A stretch of 64,000 nt of DNA. Origin: Ensifer sp. BR816. Its GTDB lineage: Bacteria; Pseudomonadota; Alphaproteobacteria; Rhizobiales; Rhizobiaceae. Below the pieces are notes generated by a model. That model was not told the DNA's origin. It worked only from the letters and a program-made list of their open reading frames with translations, and made no database searches. A program made the translations under genes and the position numbers. This document shows positions 54,703 to 62,533 of this stretch, piece after piece (within the stretch, counting starts at the first letter, position 1; every line of letters starts with the position of its first letter). Location: contig NZ_KB905370.1 of NCBI RefSeq assembly GCF_000378985.1, positions 682,001-746,000 on the forward strand, read 5' to 3'.

Positions 54703-55872
54703 ATGTTCGACGCCCTCGCCCGCCAACCCGACGATCCGCTGCTGGCCCTGATCGGCCTCTTCCGCAAGGACGAGCGCCCCGGCAAAGTGGATCTCGGCGT
54801 CGGCGTCTATCGCGACGAAACCGGCCGCACGCCGATCTTCCGGGCCGTCAAGGCGGCGGAGAAGCGCCTCCTTGAAACGCAGGAGACCAAGGCCTATGTC
54901 GGGCCCGAAGGCGACCTGGTGTTCCTCGATCATCTCTGGACGCTCGTCGGCGGCGACACGGTCGAGCGCGGCCATGTGGCTGGCGTGCAGACCCCCGGCG
55001 GCTCCGGCGCGCTGCGCCTGGCGGCGGATCTGATCTACAGAATGGGCGGCCGACGGATCTGGCTCGGCCTGCCGAGCTGGCCGAACCATGCGCCGATCTT
55101 CAAGGCGGCAGGCCTCGAAATCGCCACCTACGACTTCTTCGACATTCCGTCGCAGTCGGTGACCTTCGACAATCTCGTCAGCGCGCTCGAAGGTGCTGCC
55201 GCCGGCGACGCGGTGCTCTTGCATGCGAGCTGCCACAACCCGACCGGCGGCGTGCTGACCGAACCCCAATGGATGGAGATCGCCGCCCTCGTCGCCGAGC
55301 GCGGCCTGCTGCCGCTCGTCGATCTCGCCTATCAGGGTTTTGGCCGCGGCCCCGAGCAGGATGTCGCCGGGCTTAGGCACCTCTTGACCGTCGTTCCGGA
55401 AGCGCTGGTGGCGGTTTCCTGCTCGAAATCCTTCGGCCTCTATCGCGAGCGCACCGGCGCGATCTTCGGCGTCACTGCCTCGGCCTCGTCCGCCGATACG
55501 GTACGTTCCAATCTCGCCGGCCTTGCCCGCACCAGCTATTCCATGCCGCCAGACCACGGCGCGGCGGTCGTCCGCACCATCCTTGCGGATCCCGAGCTTG
55601 CCCGCGACTGGGCCGAGGAACTGGAAGGCATGCGGCTGCGCATGACCGGCATCCGCCGGGCGCTTGCCGAAGGGCTGAGGAGCCGCTGGCAGAGCCTTGG
55701 AGCGGTCGCCGACCAGGAGGGCATGTTCTCGATGCTGCCGCTGACCGAAGCGGAGGTGATGCGACTCCGGACAGAACACGGCATCTACATGCCGGGCTCG
55801 GGCCGCATCAACATTGCCGGGCTGAAGACGGCTGAGGTCGCCGGCGTCATCCAGAAATTCACGAGCCTTTGA
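54703..55872 (+). CDS. tyrB: aromatic amino-acid aminotransferase
   Basis: A 389-aa class I PLP aminotransferase: FDALARQPDDPLLALIGLFR, VDLGVGVYRDETGRTPI, VQTPGGSGALRL, LLHASCHNPTGGVLT, the PLP lysine in SCSKSFGLYRERTG and substrate Arg near the C terminus (GSGRINIAGL). It transaminates aromatic amino acids and aspartate. ATG 54703 with AAGGA upstream. Divergent from the Lrp regulator. Symbol by similarity; tatA is used in some rhizobia. Confidence 0.88.
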   Translation: MFDALARQPDDPLLALIGLFRKDERPGKVDLGVGVYRDETGRTPIFRAVKAAEKRLLETQETKAYVGPEGDLVFLDHLWTLVGGDTVERGHVAGVQTPGGSGALRLAADLIYRMGGRRIWLGLPSWPNHAPIFKAAGLEIATYDFFDIPSQSVTFDNLVSALEGAAAGDAVLLHASCHNPTGGVLTEPQWMEIAALVAERGLLPLVDLAYQGFGRGPEQDVAGLRHLLTVVPEALVAVSCSKSFGLYRERTGAIFGVTASASSADTVRSNLAGLARTSYSMPPDHGAAVVRTILADPELARDWAEELEGMRLRMTGIRRALAEGLRSRWQSLGAVADQEGMFSMLPLTEAEVMRLRTEHGIYMPGSGRINIAGLKTAEVAGVIQKFTSL

Positions 55873-55884
55873 ACGGACCGCCGG

Positions 55885-56514
55885 ATGACAGCCAACAGCG
55901 AAGCGGTCGACTCTCCGGTCGAACGCCATAAACTCTACGAGGACGTGCTCGCCATCCTGACCGGCACGCTCATCGTCTCCCTCGGGGTGGTGATCTACAG
56001 CAAGGCGGTGCTCCTGACCGGCAGCACCGCCGGGCTGGCGCTGCTCCTGCAATATGCGACCGGCACCAGCTTCTGGCTGATGTTCTCGCTCGTCAACCTG
56101 CCCTTCTACATCTTGGCGATCAGGCGGCTCGGGTGGCTCTTCACGCTGCGCACCTTTTTCGCCGTCAGCCTCGTCTCGCTCTTCTCGCGGCTGACGGCTG
56201 AATGGGTCGAGTTCGCGCGGCTCGACCCGGTCTATGCGGCGATCGTCGGCGGTGGGCTGATGGGGATGGGGCTGCTCGTCCTCTTCCGCCACCGCACCGG
56301 CCTCGGCGGCATCAACATCCTGGCGATCTACCTGCAGGAAAAGAGCGGCATCCGGGCCGGCTATTTGCAACTGGCGGTCGACCTCGCAATTCTCGCCGCC
56401 GCTTATTTCGTGCTGCCGCCCGCCAACCTGATGCTCTCGGTGCTCGGGGCAACCGTCGTCAATATGATGCTGGCGATCAACCACAGGCCCGGACGCTATG
56501 TCGGCGTGACCTGA
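55885..56514 (+). CDS. YitT/DUF161-family membrane protein
   Basis: A 209-aa protein with five to six hydrophobic segments. GSTAGLALLLQYATGTSFWL and NLPFYILAIRRLGWLFTLRT, GGGLMGMGLLVLFRHRTGLGG and INILAIYLQEKSGIRAGYLQ match the YitT family. Function unknown. Its start is 12 bases after the aminotransferase stop, suggesting cotranscription. Confidence 0.85.
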   Translation: MTANSEAVDSPVERHKLYEDVLAILTGTLIVSLGVVIYSKAVLLTGSTAGLALLLQYATGTSFWLMFSLVNLPFYILAIRRLGWLFTLRTFFAVSLVSLFSRLTAEWVEFARLDPVYAAIVGGGLMGMGLLVLFRHRTGLGGINILAIYLQEKSGIRAGYLQLAVDLAILAAAYFVLPPANLMLSVLGATVVNMMLAINHRPGRYVGVT

Positions 56515-56591
56515 GATCGCCGCCTCCGGACTTTTCTCCGCCGCCGCCTGCGGCTATGTGTGATCCCGAATCCGGCGGAAGAGAATAGGCA

Positions 56592-56942
56592 ATGACGGTC
56601 ACGATCTACGGCATCAAGAACTGCGATACGATGAAGAAGGCGCGCGGCTGGCTCGACGGCCGCGGCGCGGCCTACCGGTTCCACGACTACAAGGCCGAGG
56701 GCATCGACCGCGCTCACCTCGAGCGCTGGTGCGCCGAACTCGGCTGGGAGACGGTCCTCAATCGACAGGGCATGACCTTCCGCAATTTGCCGGAGGCGGA
56801 GAAGCAGGATCTGACCGCCGAAAAGGCGATCGCGCTGATGCTGGAGCAGCCGTCGATGATCAAGCGGCCGGTGCTGGAAGCCGAGGGCAAGCTCGTCGTC
56901 GGCTTCAAGCCCGAGCTCTACGAAGCCGAATTCGGCGCCTGA
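56592..56942 (+). CDS. ArsC/Spx-family protein (YffB type)
   Basis: A 116-aa thioredoxin-fold protein: TIYGIKNCDTMKKARGWLDG (single catalytic Cys about residue 11), FHDYKAEGIDR, LGWETVLNRQGMTFRNLPEA and MIKRPVLEAEGKLVVGFKPE. It lacks the extra Arg/Cys pattern of arsenate reductases and fits the YffB group of uncertain, possibly glutathione-linked function. Six bases precede the YbaK gene. Confidence 0.88.
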   Translation: MTVTIYGIKNCDTMKKARGWLDGRGAAYRFHDYKAEGIDRAHLERWCAELGWETVLNRQGMTFRNLPEAEKQDLTAEKAIALMLEQPSMIKRPVLEAEGKLVVGFKPELYEAEFGA

Positions 56943-56947
56943 GCTCG

Positions 56948-57421
56948 ATGTCCAGGACCACCCGGGCAACGCAGACGCTCACCAAGGCCGGCATCGCCTT
57001 CACGGTGCACAGCTACGACTACGATCCGGGGGCCGAGCGCGTCGGGTTGCAGGCGGCCGAAGCGCTCGGCGAGGACCCTTCGCGCGTGTTGAAGACGCTG
57101 ATGGCGGAGGTGGACGGCAAGCCGGTCTGCTGCATCGTGCCGTCGGACCGGGAAGTGAGCATGAAGAAGCTTGCCGCCGCCTTCGGCGGCAAGTCGGCCA
57201 GCATGATGAAGCCGGCCGACGCCGAGCGGTTGACCGGCTATCACGTCGGCGGCATCAGCCCCTTCGGCCAGAAGAAGCTCGTGCCGACGGCGATCGAAGA
57301 AGCGGCGCTCGCGGAAGCGCTGGTTTTCATCAATGGCGGCCAGCGCGGGCTGCAGGTGCGGCTCGACCCGAAGGATGTGCGGGCGGTTCTCAGGGCGATT
57401 GAGGCGGCGCTGATCGCCTGA
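56948..57421 (+). CDS. ybaK: Cys-tRNA(Pro) deacylase (YbaK/EbsC)
   Basis: A 157-aa trans-editing enzyme that removes Cys mis-attached to tRNA(Pro). Motifs: AGIAFTVHSYDYDPGAER, DPSRVLKTLMAEVDGKPVC (catalytic Lys), CIVPSDREVSMKKLAAAFGG and GYHVGGISPFGQKK, ending VFINGGQRGLQVRL. ATG 56948, directly after the YffB-like gene. Confidence 0.93.
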   Translation: MSRTTRATQTLTKAGIAFTVHSYDYDPGAERVGLQAAEALGEDPSRVLKTLMAEVDGKPVCCIVPSDREVSMKKLAAAFGGKSASMMKPADAERLTGYHVGGISPFGQKKLVPTAIEEAALAEALVFINGGQRGLQVRLDPKDVRAVLRAIEAALIA

Positions 57422-57426
57422 CGACG

Positions 57427-57882
57427 TCAGGAGAGTCTTGAAAGCAGGGCGGCGAGCGCCTTGGCCTCTGGCTCACTGAGCTTCGTGCCGACATGCGTCT
57501 CGATCGACTGCGAATAGGTCTCCCACATGCGAGCCCGCATCGCCCTCCCCGCTTCGGTGACGGTGACCCAGCAACCGCGCGCATCCTCGTCATAGGACTC
57601 GCGGCGCACTAGTCCTTCCTTTTCCAGCCGATCGATCAGGCGGGAAAGATTGTATTGGGCAAGAAGCGTCCGAGCCTCGATCTCGAACGGGCGTAGCCTG
57701 CCTGCTTCGACCTTCACCAGTTCCCAGAGCACGTCGTACCAGGAAAGCGGCGGGAGACCTGCCGCCTTAAACTCCTTCTCGATGGCAGCAAGCACGCGCT
57801 GCTGCGCCCGCATGAGCCCGACCCAGGCCTCGGTGGTCGCCAAGGTCGGCGCGTTTCGCCCAGATCCGTCCTCATTCCTCAT
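57427..57882 (-). CDS. MarR-family regulator
   Basis: A 151-aa winged-HTH protein: LSWYDVLWELVKVEAGRLRP, ARTLLAQYNLSRLIDRLEKE, GLVRRESYDEDARGCWVTVTE and AKALAALLSRLS. Divergent from a GST gene across an 86-bp gap that holds two palindromes, one overlapping its own start codon, so it is probably autorepressing and a repressor of the GST. Confidence 0.92.
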   Translation of the reverse strand: MRNEDGSGRNAPTLATTEAWVGLMRAQQRVLAAIEKEFKAAGLPPLSWYDVLWELVKVEAGRLRPFEIEARTLLAQYNLSRLIDRLEKEGLVRRESYDEDARGCWVTVTEAGRAMRARMWETYSQSIETHVGTKLSEPEAKALAALLSRLS

Positions 57883-57939
57883 AGATGCAATTACATCTAT
57901 CTTGACGGATTTGGCAAGTCATTATATATGCAATTGCAT
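57881..57939. promoter_or_regulatory. two palindromic MarR operators
   Basis: ATAGATGCAATTACATCTAT (57881-57900) is a 20-bp palindrome with one mismatched pair, overlapping the MarR start codon. ATGCAATTGCAT (57928-57939) is a perfect 12-bp palindrome sharing the core. Their centres are 43 bp apart, about four helical turns, fitting a MarR dimer pair. Confidence 0.75.
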
Positions 57940-57968
57940 CTACTTTGTGATCAACAGAGGAAGCCCCG

Positions 57969-58655
57969 ATGCCATCATCCCTCACCCTGATCAGCCACCA
58001 TCTCTGCCCCTATGTGCAGCGCGCCGCGATTGCGCTTCATGAAAAGGGCATGCCCTTCCAGCGCGTCTATATCGACCTTGCGAACAAGCCCGGGTGGTTC
58101 TTGAAGATCTCGCCTCTCGGCAAGGTGCCGCTGCTGCGCATTGCGCAAGAGGAGGGCGAAGCGATCCTCTTCGAAAGCACGGTGGTCTGCGAATATCTCG
58201 AAGAGACGCAGCCGGGCGCGAAGCTGCACCCCGCCGATGCGCTAACCAGGGCACGACACCGCGGCTGGATGGAATTCGGCTCCTCCATCCTTTCCGATCT
58301 CTGGGTCTACGAGACCACGCAAGATGGTGACACGCTCGAAGTCAAGCGCAACGTGCTCAAGGCGAAATTCGCGACCGTCGAGGCGGAACTCGGCGATGGA
58401 CCCTATTTTGCCGGAGTCGGTTTCAGCCTGGTCGATGCCGTCTTCGCGCCGGTCTTCCGCTATTTCGACGTCTTCGACACGATCGCGGAGCAGGGCATCT
58501 TCGACGGTCTGCCGCGTGTTGCCAACTGGCGGAAGGCGCTGGCCGCGCGTCCGAGCGTCAAGGCAGCGGTCGGCGACGATTATGCCGCGCGGCTGATGGC
58601 ATTCCTCGAGAAACACGACGCGGCCTTGTTGAAAACGGGAAAGATCGCGGCCTGA
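57969..58655 (+). CDS. glutathione S-transferase
   Basis: A 228-aa GST: N-terminal SHHLCPYVQRAAIALHEKGM (CPYV active-site loop, as in omega/dehydroascorbate-type enzymes), KISPLGKVPLLRI cis-Pro, FESTVVCEYLEE, and a C-terminal helical domain (GPYFAGVGFSLVDAVFAPVF). The catalytic Cys suggests thiol-transferase or reductase activity. Controlled, by inference, by the divergent MarR regulator. Confidence 0.9.
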   Translation: MPSSLTLISHHLCPYVQRAAIALHEKGMPFQRVYIDLANKPGWFLKISPLGKVPLLRIAQEEGEAILFESTVVCEYLEETQPGAKLHPADALTRARHRGWMEFGSSILSDLWVYETTQDGDTLEVKRNVLKAKFATVEAELGDGPYFAGVGFSLVDAVFAPVFRYFDVFDTIAEQGIFDGLPRVANWRKALAARPSVKAAVGDDYAARLMAFLEKHDAALLKTGKIAA

Positions 58656-58739
58656 ATTGGGGAAACACGGAGCCTTCTGTTTTTGCCGGAAGCGGTCTAA
58701 AACCGCATGACACCCGCAGGAAGAAGAACAGGAGCTGCC

Positions 58740-59996
58740 ATGAACGCCCCCCTCCAGTCGGCCAGAAATCCCGTCGATGCCGCCAAGCTCGAAAAACTCG
58801 CCGAGGTCGCCATCAAGGTCGGCCTGCAATTGCAGCGCGGCCAGGACCTGTTGATGACCGCGCCGATCGCCGCCCTGCCGCTCGTGCGTCTCATCACCAG
58901 GCATGCCTACAAGGCCGGCGCCGGGCTGGTAACGACCTTCTATGCCGACGAGGAGGCGACGCTTGCCCGCTACGCCCATGCGCCGGACGAGAGCTTCGAC
59001 CGGGCAAGCGACTGGCTCTACGAGGGCATGGCGAAGGCCTTCGCAGGCGGCGCGGCTCGTCTGGCGATCGCCGGCGACAACCCGATGCTGCTGTCGTCCG
59101 AGGACCCGCAAAAAGTGGCCCGCGCGAACCGGGCGAATTCGATCGCCTACAAGCCGGCGCTCGAAAAGATCTCCAACTTCGACATCAACTGGAACATCGT
59201 CTCCTATCCGAACCCGTCCTGGGCGAAGCAGGTGTTTTCCGACGATCCCGAAGCGATCGCCGTCGAGAAACTGGCCAACGCCATCTTCGCCGCCTCCCGC
59301 GTCGACGCCGACGACCCGATCGCCGCCTGGGCGGAGCACAACGCCAATCTCCGCCGGCGCTCGGCCTGGCTGAACGAGGAGCGCTTTTCTGCGCTGCATT
59401 TCAGCGGCCCGGGCACCGACCTGACGGTCGGCCTCGCCGACGGCCACGAATGGCACGGCGGCGCTTCGACCGCGAAGAACGGCATCACCTGCAACCCGAA
59501 CATCCCGACCGAGGAGGTGTTTACGACGCCGCATGCGTTGCGTGTCGAGGGGCATGTGTCGAGCACCAAGCCGCTGTCGCACCAGGGCACCTTGATCGAC
59601 AATATCGAGGTGCGCTTCGAAGGGGGGCGCATCGTCGAGGCCAGGGCCTCGCGCGGCGAGGAAGTGCTGAAGAAGGTGCTCGACACCGACGAGGGTGCCC
59701 GCCGGCTCGGCGAAGTGGCGCTGGTGCCGCATTCCTCGCCGATCTCAGCCTCCGGCATCCTCTTCTACAACACGCTCTTCGACGAGAACGCCTCATGCCA
59801 CATCGCGCTTGGCCAGTGCTATTCGAAGTGCTTCCTGAACGGCGCCAGCCTCAGCCAGGAGCAGGTCCGCGCCCAGGGCGGCAATTCGAGCCTCATCCAT
59901 ATCGACTGGATGATCGGCTCCGGCAGGGTCGACATTGATGGCGTGCGCGCCGACGGCGCCCATGTGCCGGTGATGCGCCAGGGCGAGTGGGCTTAA
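58740..59996 (+). CDS. M29-family aminopeptidase
   Basis: A 418-aa thermophilic-type aminopeptidase (AmpS/AmpT family) with two metal ions: YKAGAGLVTTFYADEEA, the conserved NIPTEEVFTTPHALRVEG (Glu and His ligands), SHQGTLIDNIEVRFEGGRI, ASCHIALGQCYSKCF and SLIHIDWMIGSGRVDIDG. Start ATG 58740 with AGGAG. Cytosolic; removes N-terminal residues from peptides. Confidence 0.9.
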   Translation: MNAPLQSARNPVDAAKLEKLAEVAIKVGLQLQRGQDLLMTAPIAALPLVRLITRHAYKAGAGLVTTFYADEEATLARYAHAPDESFDRASDWLYEGMAKAFAGGAARLAIAGDNPMLLSSEDPQKVARANRANSIAYKPALEKISNFDINWNIVSYPNPSWAKQVFSDDPEAIAVEKLANAIFAASRVDADDPIAAWAEHNANLRRRSAWLNEERFSALHFSGPGTDLTVGLADGHEWHGGASTAKNGITCNPNIPTEEVFTTPHALRVEGHVSSTKPLSHQGTLIDNIEVRFEGGRIVEARASRGEEVLKKVLDTDEGARRLGEVALVPHSSPISASGILFYNTLFDENASCHIALGQCYSKCFLNGASLSQEQVRAQGGNSSLIHIDWMIGSGRVDIDGVRADGAHVPVMRQGEWA

Positions 59997-60029
59997 GTCC
60001 ATGTAAGTCTTGCGCTGGCACCCGACTAC

Positions 60030-60219
60030 ACCCCCCTCTGCCCTGCCGGGCATCTCCCCCACAAGGGGGAGATTGGCAAGCGGTGATGCATCGCTCGACT
60101 TGCTACTCTCGACTTTTCGCTGCGGCTTCGGCAACGCCAAACGTTCCGGTCGGGCAAGACATTGCGCCGAGCCGATCTCCCTCCTTGTGGGGGAGATGCC
60201 CGGCAGGGCAGAGGGGGGT
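60030..60219. repeat. palindromic repeat (190 bp), intergenic copy
   Basis: The same ends as the copy inside the DUF1111 gene (perfect terminal inverted repeat beginning ACCCCCCTCTGCCC), with inner arms CACAAGGGGGAGATTGGCAA and GATCTCCCTCCTTGTGGG. The centre is unrelated. It fills most of the 303-bp gap between the aminopeptidase and the EamA gene, which are convergent. Confidence 0.85.
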
Positions 60220-60299
60220 GATGAAGGCCGCCTCAGCTCACATGTCCAGCCATCGAAGGATGGCTCTGAGCGCGGCGATGCCCCTGCATAGTTCGATTG

Positions 60300-61175
60300 C
60301 TATGTCCTAAGGGATGCGGCGCGCCGCGCCATCTGGGCACGCTGACTCATCCAGACGCTCACGAACACGACGGCGATCCCGAACACTTGCACCGCCGTCA
60401 ACTGCTGGCCAAGCACGCCCCAGCCAAGCAGAATCGCTACAACCGGGCTCAGGAAGCCGAGCGGCGAGATCTGGGACGGCTCGAGCCGCGACAATCCGCG
60501 GAACCATAGAAGATAGGTGAAGGCGGCGCCGATCAGGCCGAGATAGGCGAAACCCATCAGGTTGGAGGCGGTGAGCGACGGCAGGGAGGGCTCGAAGAAG
60601 AGTGCCGCGGGCACGAGGAGAAGCCCGCCGGCCGCCAGTTGCCAGGCGGTGAAGGTGAGCGGCGAGACAGGCGGGGCCCAATGCCGGCTCAGCACCGTGC
60701 CGAAGGCCATGGAGACCGCGCCGGCGAGGCCAGCCGCGACGCCGAGCGGATCGAGTGCCGCCCCGGGCGTCAGCACCAGAAGCGCCACCCCGGCAATGCC
60801 GGCGATGCCGGCAACGACGCTCAGCGCCTTGACCGGCGAACCCAGCACGACACGCGACAGCATGATGACGATCAGCGGCTGGATGGCGCCGACGGTCGCG
60901 GCGACGCCGCCGGGAAGGCGGTAGGCCGAGACGAACAGCATCGCCCAGAAGAAGGAGAAATTGAGCGCGCCGAGCAGAAAGCTGCGCGGCCACCAGATGC
61001 CCTTCGGCATCTGCCGGACGACGAGCAGCAACAGGAGGCCGGCAGGCAGCGCTCTCAGCATCGCTACCGTCAGCGGGTAGCCGGCCGGCAGGAATTCGGT
61101 GGTAACCAGATAGGTACTTCCCCAAATTGCCGGGGCTATGGCGGTGAAGGCAAGGTCCAAGTTTTGCTTCTTCAT
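60300..61175 (-). CDS. EamA/DMT-family transporter
   Basis: A 291-aa membrane protein with ten hydrophobic segments in two EamA repeats: FTAIAPAIWGSTYLVTTEFL, ALPAGLLLLLVVRQMPKGIW, PLTFTAWQLAAGGLLLVPAA and SPVVAILLGWGVLGQQLTAV. The start is uncertain (61175, 61184 or 61211). Divergent from a MarR regulator with palindromic operators in between, so probably an efflux gene induced by a small molecule. Confidence 0.88.
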   Translation of the reverse strand: MKKQNLDLAFTAIAPAIWGSTYLVTTEFLPAGYPLTVAMLRALPAGLLLLLVVRQMPKGIWWPRSFLLGALNFSFFWAMLFVSAYRLPGGVAATVGAIQPLIVIMLSRVVLGSPVKALSVVAGIAGIAGVALLVLTPGAALDPLGVAAGLAGAVSMAFGTVLSRHWAPPVSPLTFTAWQLAAGGLLLVPAALFFEPSLPSLTASNLMGFAYLGLIGAAFTYLLWFRGLSRLEPSQISPLGFLSPVVAILLGWGVLGQQLTAVQVFGIAVVFVSVWMSQRAQMARRAASLRT

Positions 61176-61184
61176 TATCTTCAT

Positions 61185-61238
61185 CTCAAGTGACTTGATA
61201 TCAAGATACATTAGCGGAATTTATCTTGACGTCAAGAT
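61185..61238. promoter_or_regulatory. palindromic MarR operators between EamA gene and MarR gene
   Basis: Three dyads share the TCAAG/CTTGA half-site: TCAAGTGACTTGA (about 61186-61198), CTTGATATCAAG (61194-61205) and the perfect 16-bp ATCTTGACGTCAAGAT (61223-61238). They lie just upstream of both start codons, as expected for MarR sites such as TATCTTGATATCAAGATA. Confidence 0.75.
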
Positions 61239-61302
61239 GCTAGGCGTTTAGAGCCATGACGAAGGCGCGGAGCGGCTCCGCTTATCGGGCAACGGCCAAA
61301 AA

Positions 61303-61800
61303 ATGAAGCAAAGCGATACGGACCACGTGGACAAGATCCTGGCACAGTGGCGCCGGGAGCGGCCTGAGCTGGACATCTCCGCCATGGGTCCGCTGGGGCG
61401 CTTGGCGCGGCTCAGGGCCCATGTCGCCAGGGAACAGGAAACGGTCTTTGCCGAACACGACCTCACATCGGCAAGCTTCGACGTGCTGGCGACGCTCCGC
61501 CGTTCCGGCCCGCCGTTTCAGCTTTCGCCCGGCGAACTGCTTGCGGCGACAATGGTGACCTCCGGCACCATGACCAACCGCATCGACCAACTCGAAAGAG
61601 CAGGCCTCGTCGAGCGGCTGGATAATCCCGAAGACAGGCGCGGGGTGATCATCGCGTTGACGCCAGAGGGCTTGAAGCGCATCGATGCCGCTGTCGCCGC
61701 CCACGTCGCCAACCAGCAGCGCCTGATCGCAAGCCTCGCGCCCGAGGAGCGGGAAGCGCTCGACGCGCTGCTCAGGAAATTCCTCGCGACCTTCGAATGA
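61303..61800 (+). CDS. MarR-family regulator
   Basis: A 165-aa winged-HTH protein: FDVLATLRRSGPPFQLSPGE, LLAATMVTSGTMTNRIDQLE, RAGLVERLDNPEDRRGVIIA, with the conserved DxRG wing (PEDRRG). Divergent from the EamA exporter and probably its repressor. Five bases separate its stop from the convergent flavodoxin-fold gene. Confidence 0.93.
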   Translation: MKQSDTDHVDKILAQWRRERPELDISAMGPLGRLARLRAHVAREQETVFAEHDLTSASFDVLATLRRSGPPFQLSPGELLAATMVTSGTMTNRIDQLERAGLVERLDNPEDRRGVIIALTPEGLKRIDAAVAAHVANQQRLIASLAPEEREALDALLRKFLATFE

Positions 61801-61805
61801 GCTGA

Positions 61806-62417
61806 TCAGATGCGGCTCATCAGAGCGCGCACACGCTCGAGATGATGCTTACGCTTCGCCTCCGTCGCGCGGTCCATGTCGTGGAGGCTAATCATCCGGA
61901 AATCGACATCCTTGCTGCAGAAGGCGGCGATGCCGCGCTTGAGCAGACGGCGCACAGGATCGCCCATATAGAGACGCACCACCCACCAGGGTGAGCCCGT
62001 GGTCGTCAGCGCCCAGAAGAGCCTGATGTTCGTGAGCCGCGGGACGATGCGTCCGCCCGCCGGATCGTGTTCGAAGGCCACGCCCGGCGCGAAGACGCGG
62101 TCGAAGAAGCCCTTAAGGATCGCCGGGAAATTGAACCACCATTGCGGAAAGACGAGCACGAGGCCTTCCGCCGCCTTCAACCGCTCGATCCAGCCGGCGA
62201 CGTCGGAGGCGTCATAGCGCTCGGCAAAATAGCTGCCGCGCTCGGCAAAATAGCTGCCGCGCTCGGCAATCGTCAGCCGCGGATCGAAGCCTTCGCGATA
62301 GAGATCGAGCAGATCGACGCGGTGGCCGCGGCCCTCCAAGGTCTCCTTGGCGGCGCGGGCGACGCTCGCCGCAAAACTGTCCTCGAGCGGATGGGCGAGC
62401 ACCATCAGAATTCGCAT
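61806..62417 (-). CDS. flavodoxin-fold NAD(P)H dehydrogenase (quinone)-like protein
   Basis: A 203-aa protein of the KefF/MdaB-like group: MRILMVLAHPLEDSFAASVA, VFPQWWFNFPAILKGFFDRV (flavin loop) and WALTTTGSPWW. It likely reduces quinones or other electrophiles with FMN. Residues about 53-66 contain an exact repeat, AERGSYFAERGSYFAER, from a 21-bp direct duplication. Confidence 0.88.
   Translation of the reverse strand: MRILMVLAHPLEDSFAASVARAAKETLEGRGHRVDLLDLYREGFDPRLTIAERGSYFAERGSYFAERYDASDVAGWIERLKAAEGLVLVFPQWWFNFPAILKGFFDRVFAPGVAFEHDPAGGRIVPRLTNIRLFWALTTTGSPWWVVRLYMGDPVRRLLKRGIAAFCSKDVDFRMISLHDMDRATEAKRKHHLERVRALMSRI
62217..62258 (-). repeat. 21-bp tandem duplication in the flavodoxin-fold gene
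   Basis: GCGCTCGGCAAAATAGCTGC plus C occurs at 62217-62237 and again at 62238-62258, followed by a partial third start (GCGCTCGGCAA). It keeps the frame and repeats the heptad AERGSYF. Probably a slippage duplication. Confidence 0.85.
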
Positions 62418-62433
62418 CGCGCCGCCCTTCCTA

Positions 62434-62533
62434 GATCATTTCATCGTTTCATTGAAACGGTGAAATGATCCAACTCTTTGAAATTACGCAATTCCGGGCG
62501 GAAAACCGTTACACACTTTTCCTGGAATTGCTC
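62434..62533. repeat. rhizobial composite hairpin repeat
   Basis: Left part (62434-62470): GATCATTTCATCGTTTCAT, then its near-perfect complement TGAAACGGTGAAATGATC, a 37-bp near-palindrome. Right part (about 62489-62531): AATTCC...GGAAAA pairing with TTTTCC...GGAATT. The right part is the same design as the triple repeat at 22959-23113 with a different stem sequence. Confidence 0.8.

Noticed and set aside
54634..56484. 616-codon open frame antisense to the aminotransferase and YitT-like genes
   Set aside because: Spans two well-supported genes on the other strand and shows no family pattern.
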